Notes: generated by a model from the letters alone, not told the origin. A stretch of DNA of 7,683 bases from Flavobacteriaceae bacterium (GCA_016763595.1 JAESTN010000206.1:1-7683); one strand, 5' to 3'. Shown: positions 1 to 6,014, numbered from the stretch's first letter. Program-made: numbers and translations.

Positions 1-14
1 ACGGTAAAAGATAA
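1..14 (+). CDS. Possible 3' end of an upstream gene (partial)
   Basis: The first bases read in one frame as Gly-Lys-Arg followed by TAA at 12-14, and that TAA overlaps the ATG of the pseudouridine synthase gene as TAATG. Such overlaps are typical of co-translated genes in flavobacteria. As I recall, a PASTA-domain protein gene often precedes this rluD-type gene in the family. Only four codons are visible, so neither identity nor reality can be shown from this window. Confidence 0.3.
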
Positions 15-1057
15 TGAATATGCAGGAAGATCAAAATACAGATATAGAAAACGAAGAATTATACGAACATCACAGATTTGTTGCAAGTGAAGGGCAAGAG
101 CCTTTGCGTGTAGATAAGTTTTTGATGAACTTTATCGAAAATGCCACACGTAATAAAGTACAGCAGGCGGCTAAAGCGGGTAATGTTTTGGTTAATGATG
201 TAGCAGTAAAATCGAATTACAAAGTAAAACCTAATGATGTTGTTCGCGTGGTTTTGACATATCCACCAGCAGAGAATTTATTAGTGGCAGAAGATATTCC
301 ATTAGATATTATTTATGAGGATGATGCTGTAATTGTAGTGAATAAAGCGCCAGGAATGGTGGTGCATCCAGGTCATGGGAATTATTCAGGAACCTTGGTG
401 AATGGATTAATTCATCACATAGAAAACTTACCAACCAATAGTAATGAACGTCCAGGATTGGTACATAGAATTGATAAAGATACAAGTGGATTGCTAGTTG
501 TAGCAAAGACAGAATATGCAATGGCACATTTGTCTAAACAGTTTTATGACCGTACAACGGAACGACTTTACTGTGCATTGGTTTGGGGATATATTGATGA
601 AGATGAAGGGACGATTGAAGGAAATATTGGTCGTAGTTTTAAGAATCGTTTGCAAATGGATGTTTTTCCGGAAGGAGACTTTGGAAAACACGCAGTTACT
701 CACTTTAAAGTTCTAGAACGTTTAACCTATGTAACTTTGGTTGAGTGTAAGTTAGAAACGGGTAGAACGCATCAAATTAGAGCACATTTTAAACATATTG
801 GCCATACCTTATTTAATGATGAGCGTTATGGAGGTGATGGTATTTTAAAAGGGACAACGTTTACCAAATACAAGCAATTTGTTCAAAACTGTTTTAAAAC
901 GTTACCAAGACAAGCACTACACGCAAAGACACTTGGTTTTGAGCATCCAACAACGGGCGAGTTTATGCGTTTTAACTCTGATATTCCTAATGATATTGTA
1001 GAATGTCTAGATAAATGGAGAACCTACTCTGAACATTCCAATCACGAAGAGATATAG
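14..1057 (+). CDS. rluD: RluA/RluD-family 23S rRNA pseudouridine synthase
   Basis: Cytoplasmic enzyme that isomerises uridine to pseudouridine in 23S rRNA; E. coli RluD acts on helix 69 during 50S maturation. An S4 RNA-binding domain spans about residues 31-80 (LRVDKFL, then VLVNDVAVKSNYKVKPND). The RluA-type catalytic domain follows from about residue 95. It contains the signature HRIDKDTSGL at 151-160 with the expected catalytic Asp154, and the conserved LETGRTHQIRAH at 248-259. The 347-residue length is normal for the flavobacterial family. The acidic N-terminal 20 residues are an extension before the S4 domain. ATG at 14 overlaps a TAA; a second ATG at 20 is an equally possible start. No Shine-Dalgarno is visible. 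RluC or another RluA paralogue cannot be fully excluded, but S4 plus motif spacing fits RluD best. Confidence 0.93.
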   Translation: MNMQEDQNTDIENEELYEHHRFVASEGQEPLRVDKFLMNFIENATRNKVQQAAKAGNVLVNDVAVKSNYKVKPNDVVRVVLTYPPAENLLVAEDIPLDIIYEDDAVIVVNKAPGMVVHPGHGNYSGTLVNGLIHHIENLPTNSNERPGLVHRIDKDTSGLLVVAKTEYAMAHLSKQFYDRTTERLYCALVWGYIDEDEGTIEGNIGRSFKNRLQMDVFPEGDFGKHAVTHFKVLERLTYVTLVECKLETGRTHQIRAHFKHIGHTLFNDERYGGDGILKGTTFTKYKQFVQNCFKTLPRQALHAKTLGFEHPTTGEFMRFNSDIPNDIVECLDKWRTYSEHSNHEEI

Positions 1058-1099
1058 TTTGTTCTGAACTCATTTTAGAAGCTATTTATCATTTCAAAG

Positions 1100-1142
1100 A
1101 AAAGCGAGAAATCTACTAATAATAGTACCATTTCTCGCTTTT
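1100..1142. terminator. Bidirectional intrinsic terminator between convergent genes
   Basis: A perfect 13-bp stem pairs 1100-1112 (AAAAGCGAGAAAT) with 1130-1142 (ATTTCTCGCTTTT) around a 17-base loop. The flanking A/T tracts give a U-run on either strand. It lies between the convergent rluD and DUF2652 genes, so it probably ends transcription from both sides. Confidence 0.88.
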
Positions 1143-1155
1143 TATATGGAGGTGA

Positions 1156-2238
1156 CTACTGATTTTTAGAAACAATAAAATCACGCAATTTAAGCAATGC
1201 TTTTGCAGTACCTTTTTTAAAAATATTTTTAACGAATAAAAAAACCATTAGCTTTTTTATTGGGGACTTCGCTTCAATATATACTTCTGTTTGTACAGAA
1301 CACGATGTGTTTGTTATGGGGGTAATTGTATGGAATTGATACAAGGCATCAACTGGTGGTGGACTTGTGGTCATTTCTCCATAAACCAATTGCCCAGGGT
1401 TTCCTTGTTTGGTAATCGTAGTAAAGTTTAGATGTTTGTCTTTAATAATACAAATATGTTCTGTGCCAATTCTATTTACTTCGTTAGGATTAAACTCAAA
1501 ATCAACAATTGCATCCACCCAATGTTTTCGGTAATTAAAATTGGTAATGTATTCTAATAATTCAGTTGCGGAAATTGGAAATTGGTTCTCAATTACAAAA
1601 GAAGGTGCTTTGTCAAATTCAATTTTTTTAGCTAATTGAAATGGTTTTAGCTTCAACTCTTTTTTGTCAATAATAGAATACAGGTATTTCAGCTCTTTTC
1701 CATCATACCAATTACTTCCTACATTGAAATTGTATAATTTGGTTTTATAAGAGTCAGACAAGTGAATGTGATTTGTCAATGCTTCACTTAGCAATACATA
1801 ATTATCACTATCAACAGAATTTTTCATCAATCGATGTGCTTCTATCACTTGAGTACCAAAAGGTTTTCTGCTATTGTGTACATGAATAAATTGCAATTTC
1901 CCACAATGTGCAATAATTTTTAACTGCAATTTGGGTGCCGAAGAACAGGCATTGCAAGGACAAATTCTGTTTTTTTCTAACAATTTTAAATGACTGTAAA
2001 AAGCCGTAAACATGTGTTCTACTTGTGCTAATAGCTTTTCTAAAGATGGAATTTCATTCTCTTTATAAAAAAATAAAGCATCGCCTTCAATTTCTGCCAA
2101 TTGCAATTGTTCTGTATTGGCTTCTATCAAAACTTCTAACAATTCAGAAATAACATGTTGGCTATGCTCTACTTCTGTAGTTTGTACAAATTCTGTAAAT
2201 CCAGAAATATCGGGTAAGAAAAGTAATGAAGAATTCAT
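1156..2238 (-). CDS. DUF2652 protein: nucleotide-cyclase-like domain plus SRPBCC-like domain
   Basis: 360 residues, no signal peptide or membrane segment. The N-terminal part (about 5-160) resembles a class III nucleotide cyclase domain. FLPDISGFTEF at 7-17 matches the first metal-Asp motif (Asp10), and IEGDALFF at 50-57 matches the second (Asp53). FGTQVIEAHRL at 127-137 matches the region holding the transition-state Asn/Arg. By manual alignment Arg136 is kept but the Asn position is Ile132. The purine-recognition Lys position is Glu49. A CPCNAC cluster lies at 93-98. The C-terminal part (about 205-355) looks like an SRPBCC/START-type ligand-binding fold. The family is common in Bacteroidota and its function is unknown to me. 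It is the last gene of a minus-strand run, 34 bp after DUF1801, so probably co-transcribed. Whether it makes a cyclic nucleotide is inference only. Confidence 0.8.
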   Translation of the reverse strand: MNSSLLFLPDISGFTEFVQTTEVEHSQHVISELLEVLIEANTEQLQLAEIEGDALFFYKENEIPSLEKLLAQVEHMFTAFYSHLKLLEKNRICPCNACSSAPKLQLKIIAHCGKLQFIHVHNSRKPFGTQVIEAHRLMKNSVDSDNYVLLSEALTNHIHLSDSYKTKLYNFNVGSNWYDGKELKYLYSIIDKKELKLKPFQLAKKIEFDKAPSFVIENQFPISATELLEYITNFNYRKHWVDAIVDFEFNPNEVNRIGTEHICIIKDKHLNFTTITKQGNPGQLVYGEMTTSPPPVDALYQFHTITPITNTSCSVQTEVYIEAKSPIKKLMVFLFVKNIFKKGTAKALLKLRDFIVSKNQ

Positions 2239-2272
2239 GTGTGGATTTGTCGATTTTACAGTTTAAAACTAA

Positions 2273-2614
2273 CTAAAATTGTTGAATTAGTTTCTTTTTA
2301 TTGTTAATTTCTATAGCCTGCTGTATATAATATAAAAGAACAATTTCATGATATCCTTTTAATGATACGACTCTTACTAATTTTCCTTTTCCATGAAGTA
2401 AAGACAATTTATCTTCTAAAAGTATTCCTTTTAAAAAACCAATGTCCACTCCTTTTGATGTCGTTCTTAAATGGCAAATACCACCGTTTTTGTCAGAATA
2501 GGTTGTGATTCTTTCTTTTTTTGTTTCAGTAATGCTTGGATTTGAAAGCAATAAGTTTCTCACATCTAGAAACAGGTTTTTATATATGGATTGTACATCT
2601 ATATTGTATTGCAT
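2273..2614 (-). CDS. DUF1801 (YdhG-like) domain protein
   Basis: Small cytoplasmic protein of 113 residues. The central pattern is TTYSDKNGGICHLRT at 37-51, then KGVDIGFLKG at 54-63, LLEDKLSLLHGKGK at 65-78 and the following LVR. It matches the layout I know for DUF1801: a short helical N-terminus, a beta-rich middle containing a 'GVDIGF..G' strand, and a helical tail. No enzymatic residues can be named, and the family's role is not established. It sits between the WYL regulator and the DUF2652 gene on the same strand, 34 bp before the latter, suggesting one transcript. The start ATG at 2614 is the only good one, and there is no Shine-Dalgarno. The family call rests on recalled motif shape, not on a search. 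Confidence 0.72.
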   Translation of the reverse strand: MQYNIDVQSIYKNLFLDVRNLLLSNPSITETKKERITTYSDKNGGICHLRTTSKGVDIGFLKGILLEDKLSLLHGKGKLVRVVSLKGYHEIVLLYYIQQAIEINNKKKLIQQF

Positions 2615-2647
2615 GGTGAATTTTGTGTTGTTTAGTTTTCTAATTTA

Positions 2648-2679
2648 TTTGTTGATTGCCCGTAATTGAAATCAACAAA
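2648..2679. repeat. Perfect 10-bp inverted repeat between regulator and DUF1801 genes
   Basis: TTTGTTGATT at 2648-2657 pairs perfectly with AATCAACAAA at 2670-2679 across a 12-base loop. On the minus strand it comes just after the regulator's stop codon and about 33 bp before the DUF1801 start. It has no long U-run after it on that strand, so it is a weak terminator at best. An operator or RNA-processing hairpin is as likely. Confidence 0.5.
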
Positions 2680-2686
2680 AAGCGAG

Positions 2687-3379
2687 CTATTTTTTGCAGT
2701 AAGGGTCAGAAGAGAAATGATCTTGAAAAGTAAAATTTCGATCTTCAAATTTTTCGGGTAAAATTTTAAAATGTTTGATTCTGTCAATTCTAAAAGCTCT
2801 CATTTCATTCCGTAAATGACACCAAGCAATTAAAATCCATTTATGATTTGTAGAATACATGGCGCAGGGTTCTATCTTTCTAAAAGAAATTGTTGGATCG
2901 TTGGCTTTTTGATAATTAATCTCGACAAAATAAAAATTGGTAATTGCCAATTGAATTTCAGACAGTACATTACTAGAAAACTCTTCATAGTTCCAATTAA
3001 ATACCTGAATTTTATCATGTAATAATTCGCTTTTCTCTTGGATAGAACTTTTAAAAACCGACTTAATTTTTGTCAATGCTTCGTTAAATTCATTTACAAA
3101 AGAGGCATCTTTAGATTGGTTTATAATATGTTGAGCAGTAATTAATGCGTTTGCTTGTTTTTCTGAAAACTGTACTGGTGCTACCGTATAATTATCCATC
3201 AAACTATATCCGCGTCCTTCAATAGTGTATACAGGGATGCCAGCTTCTTCTAATTTACGAATGTCTCTGTAAACAGTTCTAATACTTACATCGTATTTTT
3301 CTGCCAATTCGGTTGCGGTTAACAATCGTTTGGATTTTAACAGGGTAAGTATTGATATGAGTCTTGATAATTGTGACAT
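2687..3379 (-). CDS. DeoR-type HTH plus WYL-domain transcriptional regulator (YafY/YobV-like)
   Basis: Cytoplasmic DNA-binding regulator of 230 residues from ATG at 3379. The N-terminal winged HTH (about 3-60) is of the HTH_11/DeoR type, with TATELAEKYDVSIRTVYRDI at 21-40 and LEEAGIPVYTIEGRGYSL at 43-60. A helical linker follows. The C-terminal WYL-like domain (about 140-205) includes HKWILIAWCHL at 179-189, where the signature reads Trp-Ile-Leu, and AFRIDRI at 195-201. WYL domains are thought to sense ligands, often nucleic acids or nucleotides. An upstream in-frame TTG at 3403 would add eight residues, but it falls inside the palindrome and before the -7 element, so I prefer the ATG. The VOC neighbour upstream and DUF1801 downstream are plausible targets; this is inference. 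Confidence 0.9.
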   Translation of the reverse strand: MSQLSRLISILTLLKSKRLLTATELAEKYDVSIRTVYRDIRKLEEAGIPVYTIEGRGYSLMDNYTVAPVQFSEKQANALITAQHIINQSKDASFVNEFNEALTKIKSVFKSSIQEKSELLHDKIQVFNWNYEEFSSNVLSEIQLAITNFYFVEINYQKANDPTISFRKIEPCAMYSTNHKWILIAWCHLRNEMRAFRIDRIKHFKILPEKFEDRNFTFQDHFSSDPYCKK

Positions 3380-3385
3380 AAAAAA

Positions 3386-3393
3386 CAAAGATA
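3386..3393 (-). promoter_or_regulatory. Candidate flavobacterial -7 element for the WYL regulator
   Basis: On the minus strand the sequence reads TATCTTTG, a full match to TAnnTTTG, six bases before the preferred ATG at 3379. No TTG at the expected -33 distance is evident. That would fit a weak or regulated promoter and a very short leader. Confidence 0.5.
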
Positions 3394-3416
3394 GCGAACC
3401 CAATTAGGATTCGCTA
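3392..3416. promoter_or_regulatory. Palindromic candidate operator at the regulator promoter
   Basis: TAGCGAACCC at 3392-3401 and GGATTCGCTA at 3407-3416 form a 10-bp dyad with one mismatch around the five bases AATTA. It overlaps the outer edge of the candidate -7 element and lies immediately upstream of it. A dimeric regulator bound here would occlude the promoter, so autoregulation by the WYL protein is a natural guess. It could instead be a structural hairpin. Confidence 0.5.
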
Positions 3417-3421
3417 GGTGA

Positions 3422-3592
3422 AACCCGCTTTACACATTAGAAAATTTATTAGATCTTGGAACTACTGCAAAATAGAACACTTCACTACTTTTTTAGGCTT
3501 CGGTATAGTGGTACTATGCTAAAACTGAGAAAAGGCTATATTTTATTGTAGTTGTTACCTTCATTACAAATTTCTAATACCTAAAGTGGGTT
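3422..3592. mobile_element. MITE-like non-coding palindromic element, 171 bp
   Basis: The ends 3422-3443 and 3571-3592 are inverted repeats matching at 18 of 22 positions (AACCC-CTTTA then ATTAGAAA). The interior continues the same dyad: 3460-3474 against 3539-3553 match at 12 of 15, and TTTTAG at 3491 pairs with CTAAAA at 3519. A small ATAGT/ACTAT hairpin sits near the centre (3505-3517). No reading frame explains it. Small size, no coding capacity and terminal inverted repeats fit a MITE. I cannot see a convincing target duplication, and the parent transposase family is unknown. It begins four bases after the VOC stop codon, so its hairpin may also end that transcript. Confidence 0.6.
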
Positions 3593-3596
3593 AAAT

Positions 3597-3974
3597 TTAA
3601 TTCATAGAATGCAATGCAACTCTATTTCCTTCAGTATCTATGAACTGAGCAATAAAACCGTTTTCTCCAATGGCCATTTTAGGAATAAATACTTTTCCTC
3701 CAGCATCTACAACTTTGTTTAACGCAATGTTTAAGTCATCTCCACCATTTAAATACACCGTAGAGCCATCGGTAGAAGGATTCATTTCGTCCATTCTCAT
3801 AATAGCGCCACCAACACCCATATTTTCTTGATCATGTGGGAAAAAACCATATTCAACATTTTTTTCTGGCATGTGAAAATCTGTGATTTCTAGACTTAAG
3901 ATCGTTTGGTAAAAGGTTTTTGCTCTTTCGTAATTTGTTACTGGTATCTCAAACCAGTTTACTGCATTTTTCAT
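3597..3974 (-). CDS. VOC-family (glyoxalase/bleomycin-resistance fold) protein
   Basis: Cytoplasmic, 125 residues, the size of a single VOC unit built from two beta-alpha-beta-beta-beta modules. The first module starts with VNWFEIPVTNYERAKTFYQT at 5-24, the classic VOC opening, followed by YGFFPHD at 42-48 and GVGGAIMR at 53-60. The second module contains STVYLNGGDDLNIALNKVVD at 71-90, AGGKVFIPKM at 91-100, and ends FIDTEGNRVALHSM at 111-124. Possible metal ligands are Glu9 and His122, but the usual set cannot be confirmed. The family includes lyases, dioxygenases and drug-binding proteins, so the substrate is unknown. It lies upstream of the WYL regulator on the same strand, a pairing I recall from other genomes, now separated by the MITE-like element. 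Confidence 0.88.
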   Translation of the reverse strand: MKNAVNWFEIPVTNYERAKTFYQTILSLEITDFHMPEKNVEYGFFPHDQENMGVGGAIMRMDEMNPSTDGSTVYLNGGDDLNIALNKVVDAGGKVFIPKMAIGENGFIAQFIDTEGNRVALHSMN

Positions 3975-4003
3975 TTTGTAGTTGTTTAAAATTTATACTA
4001 CCA

Positions 4004-4011
4004 CAAAAGTA
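4004..4011 (-). promoter_or_regulatory. Candidate -7 element for the VOC gene
   Basis: On the minus strand TACTTTTG is a full match to the flavobacterial TAnnTTTG element, 29 bases before the VOC start codon. It would give a short A/T-rich leader without a Shine-Dalgarno. No clear -33 TTG is seen; that area holds the TGACA/TGTCA dyad. Confidence 0.45.
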
Positions 4012-4021
4012 AAATTGAGAA

Positions 4022-4036
4022 TGACAGATGATGTCA
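4022..4036. promoter_or_regulatory. Short inverted repeat at the VOC promoter -33 region
   Basis: TGACA at 4022-4026 and TGTCA at 4032-4036 form a perfect 5-bp dyad with a five-base spacer. It is centred roughly where the -33 element of the VOC promoter should be. It is a possible operator or activator site, but short enough to be chance. Confidence 0.3.
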
Positions 4037-4124
4037 GAGGTGTAGAATAATTGAGTTTATTTAGTGTTTGGGTATTCGTGACTCTAAAAAAAATACAGTT
4101 TAATTTATAGGTTCGTTGATCTTT

Positions 4125-4838
4125 TTATTTCAGTTCACTAATCACTTCACGCTCTACTCGATTAAGTAAATCCATTAGAACTTTAAAATCAGTTTCTGCC
4201 ATGTTATTGAAATCTAGTAATCGATGTTTCCATTTTTTATTTGGATACATTTTAACAATAGTATGTCTAATTTTTTGCATGATAGCATTTCTATGATTGT
4301 ATTCTCCTTCAATTTTGATGGAGGCACTTTTTAAGGCACAAAAAAGGCTATACCTATTGTTTTGTATATCATCTTCACAATCCCGATCGTCATTTTTATG
4401 CCAAGAATCTTTAGTGCTAAGCAATTCCTTGGTTTTTCTTATAATTTTAAAATCTGACTCAGTAATTGGAACATCTGGGTCATGGTCAATAGTAAAGGTC
4501 ACCTTATTGCCATTTATGATAAGACTATCCATGGTGTACCAGCCCCAACTACTCGTTTTAAATAGTACCTGAGAAAAGCCAGCTCTGTCAGTTATTTCAA
4601 ACCGAACATCAAGGTTGAGGTCATTACTGGTAATCACGTTTCCCCTTAGAGGAAGTTGATTAAACAATGTATTACGATCCAATTTGTCAACGTTTAGTGG
4701 TATTTTGAAATAAGTGAAATAGCTTTTTTTACATGTTCCCGTTAGTTCTCCATCTTTTAATAGGAGTTCGCACTTCCCTTGCGAGTAGATGAATGATGAT
4801 GAAATGATAAAAATGACTAAGGAAAAAAGGTACTTCAT
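4125..4838 (-). CDS. Secreted protein of unknown function
   Basis: 237 residues; I do not recognise the family. The N-terminus (Met-Lys-Tyr, a hydrophobic run at about 4-17, then IYSQ) is a Sec signal peptide, with likely cleavage near Gln20. There is no lipobox cysteine at the cleavage point, so periplasmic or exported rather than a lipoprotein. LLKDGELTGTC at 26-36 looks like one MORN/YwqK-type strand pair. The middle is beta-rich (about 65-125) and the C-terminal third is helical and charged. Four cysteines at 23, 36, 154 and 167 form two pairs with identical 13-residue spacing, suggesting two local disulfides. No coupled neighbour: 150 bp separate it from the VOC gene and 216 bp from the desaturase gene, all on one strand. 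No clear promoter motif or terminator was found. Confidence 0.8.
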   Translation of the reverse strand: MKYLFSLVIFIISSSFIYSQGKCELLLKDGELTGTCKKSYFTYFKIPLNVDKLDRNTLFNQLPLRGNVITSNDLNLDVRFEITDRAGFSQVLFKTSSWGWYTMDSLIINGNKVTFTIDHDPDVPITESDFKIIRKTKELLSTKDSWHKNDDRDCEDDIQNNRYSLFCALKSASIKIEGEYNHRNAIMQKIRHTIVKMYPNKKWKHRLLDFNNMAETDFKVLMDLLNRVEREVISELK

Positions 4839-4845
4839 GTTGAAA

Positions 4846-5016
4846 ATGGTCTTAGAGGTTACTAATGTTAAAGAATATGATGCTGTTTTAGTGAATTATA
4901 TTCAGAGATAGCGAAGTTATATTTTAAAAATTAAAAATCAATATGGAAAGATTCCTTTGCATGATTTCTTGATGTTATTAGGCGTTCAATTGCTCAGTAA
5001 TCAAACGTTAAAATAA
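4846..5016 (+). pseudogene. Possible decayed coding remnant with one in-frame stop
   Basis: Between two minus-strand genes, the plus strand can be read from ATG at 4846 to TAA at 5014-5016 with a single internal TAG at 4909-4911. The second part includes GKIPLHDFLMLLGVQLL, whose Gly/Pro/His/Asp content is unlike random AT-rich translation. No family is recognised. It could be the tail of a lost gene or chance. Confidence 0.25.
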
Positions 5017-5054
5017 TGCAATACAAAAATACACGTAGTTTCAATGTATTGTAT
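5016..5054 (-). terminator. Candidate terminator of the sterol desaturase gene
   Basis: ATGCAATACA at 5016-5025 pairs with TGTATTGTAT at 5045-5054 over 10 bp with one G-T wobble and a 19-base loop. On the minus strand it begins right after the stop codon and is followed by TTATTTTAACG, a modest U-rich tail. The stem is AT-rich, so its strength is uncertain. Confidence 0.5.
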
Positions 5055-5957
5055 TTACCTCTTCTTTTGCTGATGCGAATGATCAAATTTGGCCTTGACA
5101 GTTTCTAATTTAGCAGGACTTGTAAAGAGCATTAAATAGGCTTCTTTAAAAGATTTACTTTTAAATACATCGATAAAGATTGCTTTCCATTCATGGAAAT
5201 TTAGCGTAATTGGATTGTACGAGTTTACAGGTGTTGTAATCCCGTAAAATGCTTGCTCATCTTCTGCTTGAAAAGTGCCGAAAATCCGGTCCCAAAAAAT
5301 AAATGTAGAACCAAAGTTCTTATCAATATATCTTGGGTTTGTTGAGTGATGTACTCTATGGTGTGATGGTGTTACAAAAATGTATTCTATAGGTTTGGGT
5401 AATTTTCTAATATATTCAGTATGAATCCAAAATTGATACAACACTTCTATTTGGTGACAGATAAAAAAAGTAATTGGATCAAATCCCATCAATGCAACTG
5501 GAACAAAAAAGACAATCTTTATATGTTGTGTCCAACCTAATCGAAAAGAAACAGACCAGTTGTATTTTTCTGAGTTGTGATGGGTTACGTGAGTTGCCCA
5601 CCAGAAACGATTTACATGTGTTAACCTGTGCGACCAATATCTGATGAAATCAATAGAGACAATACACAATATAAAGCCCCACCAAGTTCTAGGGATACTC
5701 CAAGGTACCATGTTGTAAAAGAACAAAATAAGTCCGTAGATCCAAAGTTTTAATAGTGCCGAAATCCCCACATTTACCAACCCAATAAAAGTTGCTGAAA
5801 TAGTATCTAAACTATCGTAGTATTTCTTTTTTTGTTTCCATGTAAAAAACCATTCTAATACGACTAAAGAAATCATAGGGATTGCAGCTAACTCAATGAT
5901 ATTTAGATCTATGAGCTGCTCTAATAATGTTTCTAAAGTTAAGGGTGTTTTTTTCAT
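5055..5957 (-). CDS. Sterol desaturase / fatty acid hydroxylase superfamily membrane enzyme
   Basis: Integral membrane di-iron oxygenase of 300 residues. The histidine clusters of the family are intact: HRLTH at 110-114 (HX3H), HVTHH at 123-127 (HX2HH) and HRVHH at 200-204 (HX2HH), with additional His168 and His179 between them. The typical sequence after the last cluster is present (NPRYIDKNFGSTF at 207-219, FWDRIFGTF at 221-229). Hydrophobic membrane segments lie at about 20-38, 55-82, 92-105 and 147-168. The family hydroxylates or desaturates lipids such as sterols, fatty acids or carotenoids. The substrate here is unknown, and bacterial members often have none assigned. The basic C-terminus (QQKKR) is cytoplasmic by inference. 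It appears to be a single-gene transcript with its own candidate promoter and terminator. Confidence 0.93.
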   Translation of the reverse strand: MKKTPLTLETLLEQLIDLNIIELAAIPMISLVVLEWFFTWKQKKKYYDSLDTISATFIGLVNVGISALLKLWIYGLILFFYNMVPWSIPRTWWGFILCIVSIDFIRYWSHRLTHVNRFWWATHVTHHNSEKYNWSVSFRLGWTQHIKIVFFVPVALMGFDPITFFICHQIEVLYQFWIHTEYIRKLPKPIEYIFVTPSHHRVHHSTNPRYIDKNFGSTFIFWDRIFGTFQAEDEQAFYGITTPVNSYNPITLNFHEWKAIFIDVFKSKSFKEAYLMLFTSPAKLETVKAKFDHSHQQKKR

Positions 5958-5983
5958 TGAATTTGTATCATTGTTAACGAATG

Positions 5984-6014
5984 CAAACTAAGCAATATTA
6001 TAAGAAGCACCCAA
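5984..6014 (-). promoter_or_regulatory. Candidate promoter of the sterol desaturase gene
   Basis: Minus strand: TTG (6012-6014), then 20 bases, then TTAGTTTG (5984-5991), one mismatch from TAnnTTTG. The start codon follows 26 bases later. Spacing suits the flavobacterial -33/-7 pattern, but the match is imperfect. Confidence 0.3.

Noticed and set aside
309..716. Three short open frames on both strands inside the pseudouridine synthase gene
   Set aside because: They overlap a strongly supported gene, have low-complexity composition and no start signals; they are shadow frames.
1148..1155. GGAGGTGA, a perfect Shine-Dalgarno-like string on the plus strand
   Set aside because: No plus-strand gene follows; it lies at the end of a convergent minus-strand gene, and this lineage rarely uses such sites.
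3380..3403. TTG at 3403 as start of the WYL regulator
   Set aside because: It would add eight residues not expected for the family and lies inside the palindrome and upstream of the -7 element; ATG at 3379 fits better.
4297..4572. 91-codon plus-strand frame antisense to the secreted-protein gene
   Set aside because: Ser/Leu-rich translation typical of an antisense shadow; the minus-strand frame has a signal peptide and sensible composition.
4907..4915. Second copy of GATAGCGAA, shared with the edge of the regulator palindrome (3390-3398)
   Set aside because: Only nine bases, without the inverted partner half; likely chance.
4978..5010. Minus-strand short tail reading ITEQLNA then stop, as a gene end
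   Set aside because: Only nine codons follow the previous stop, too short to support.
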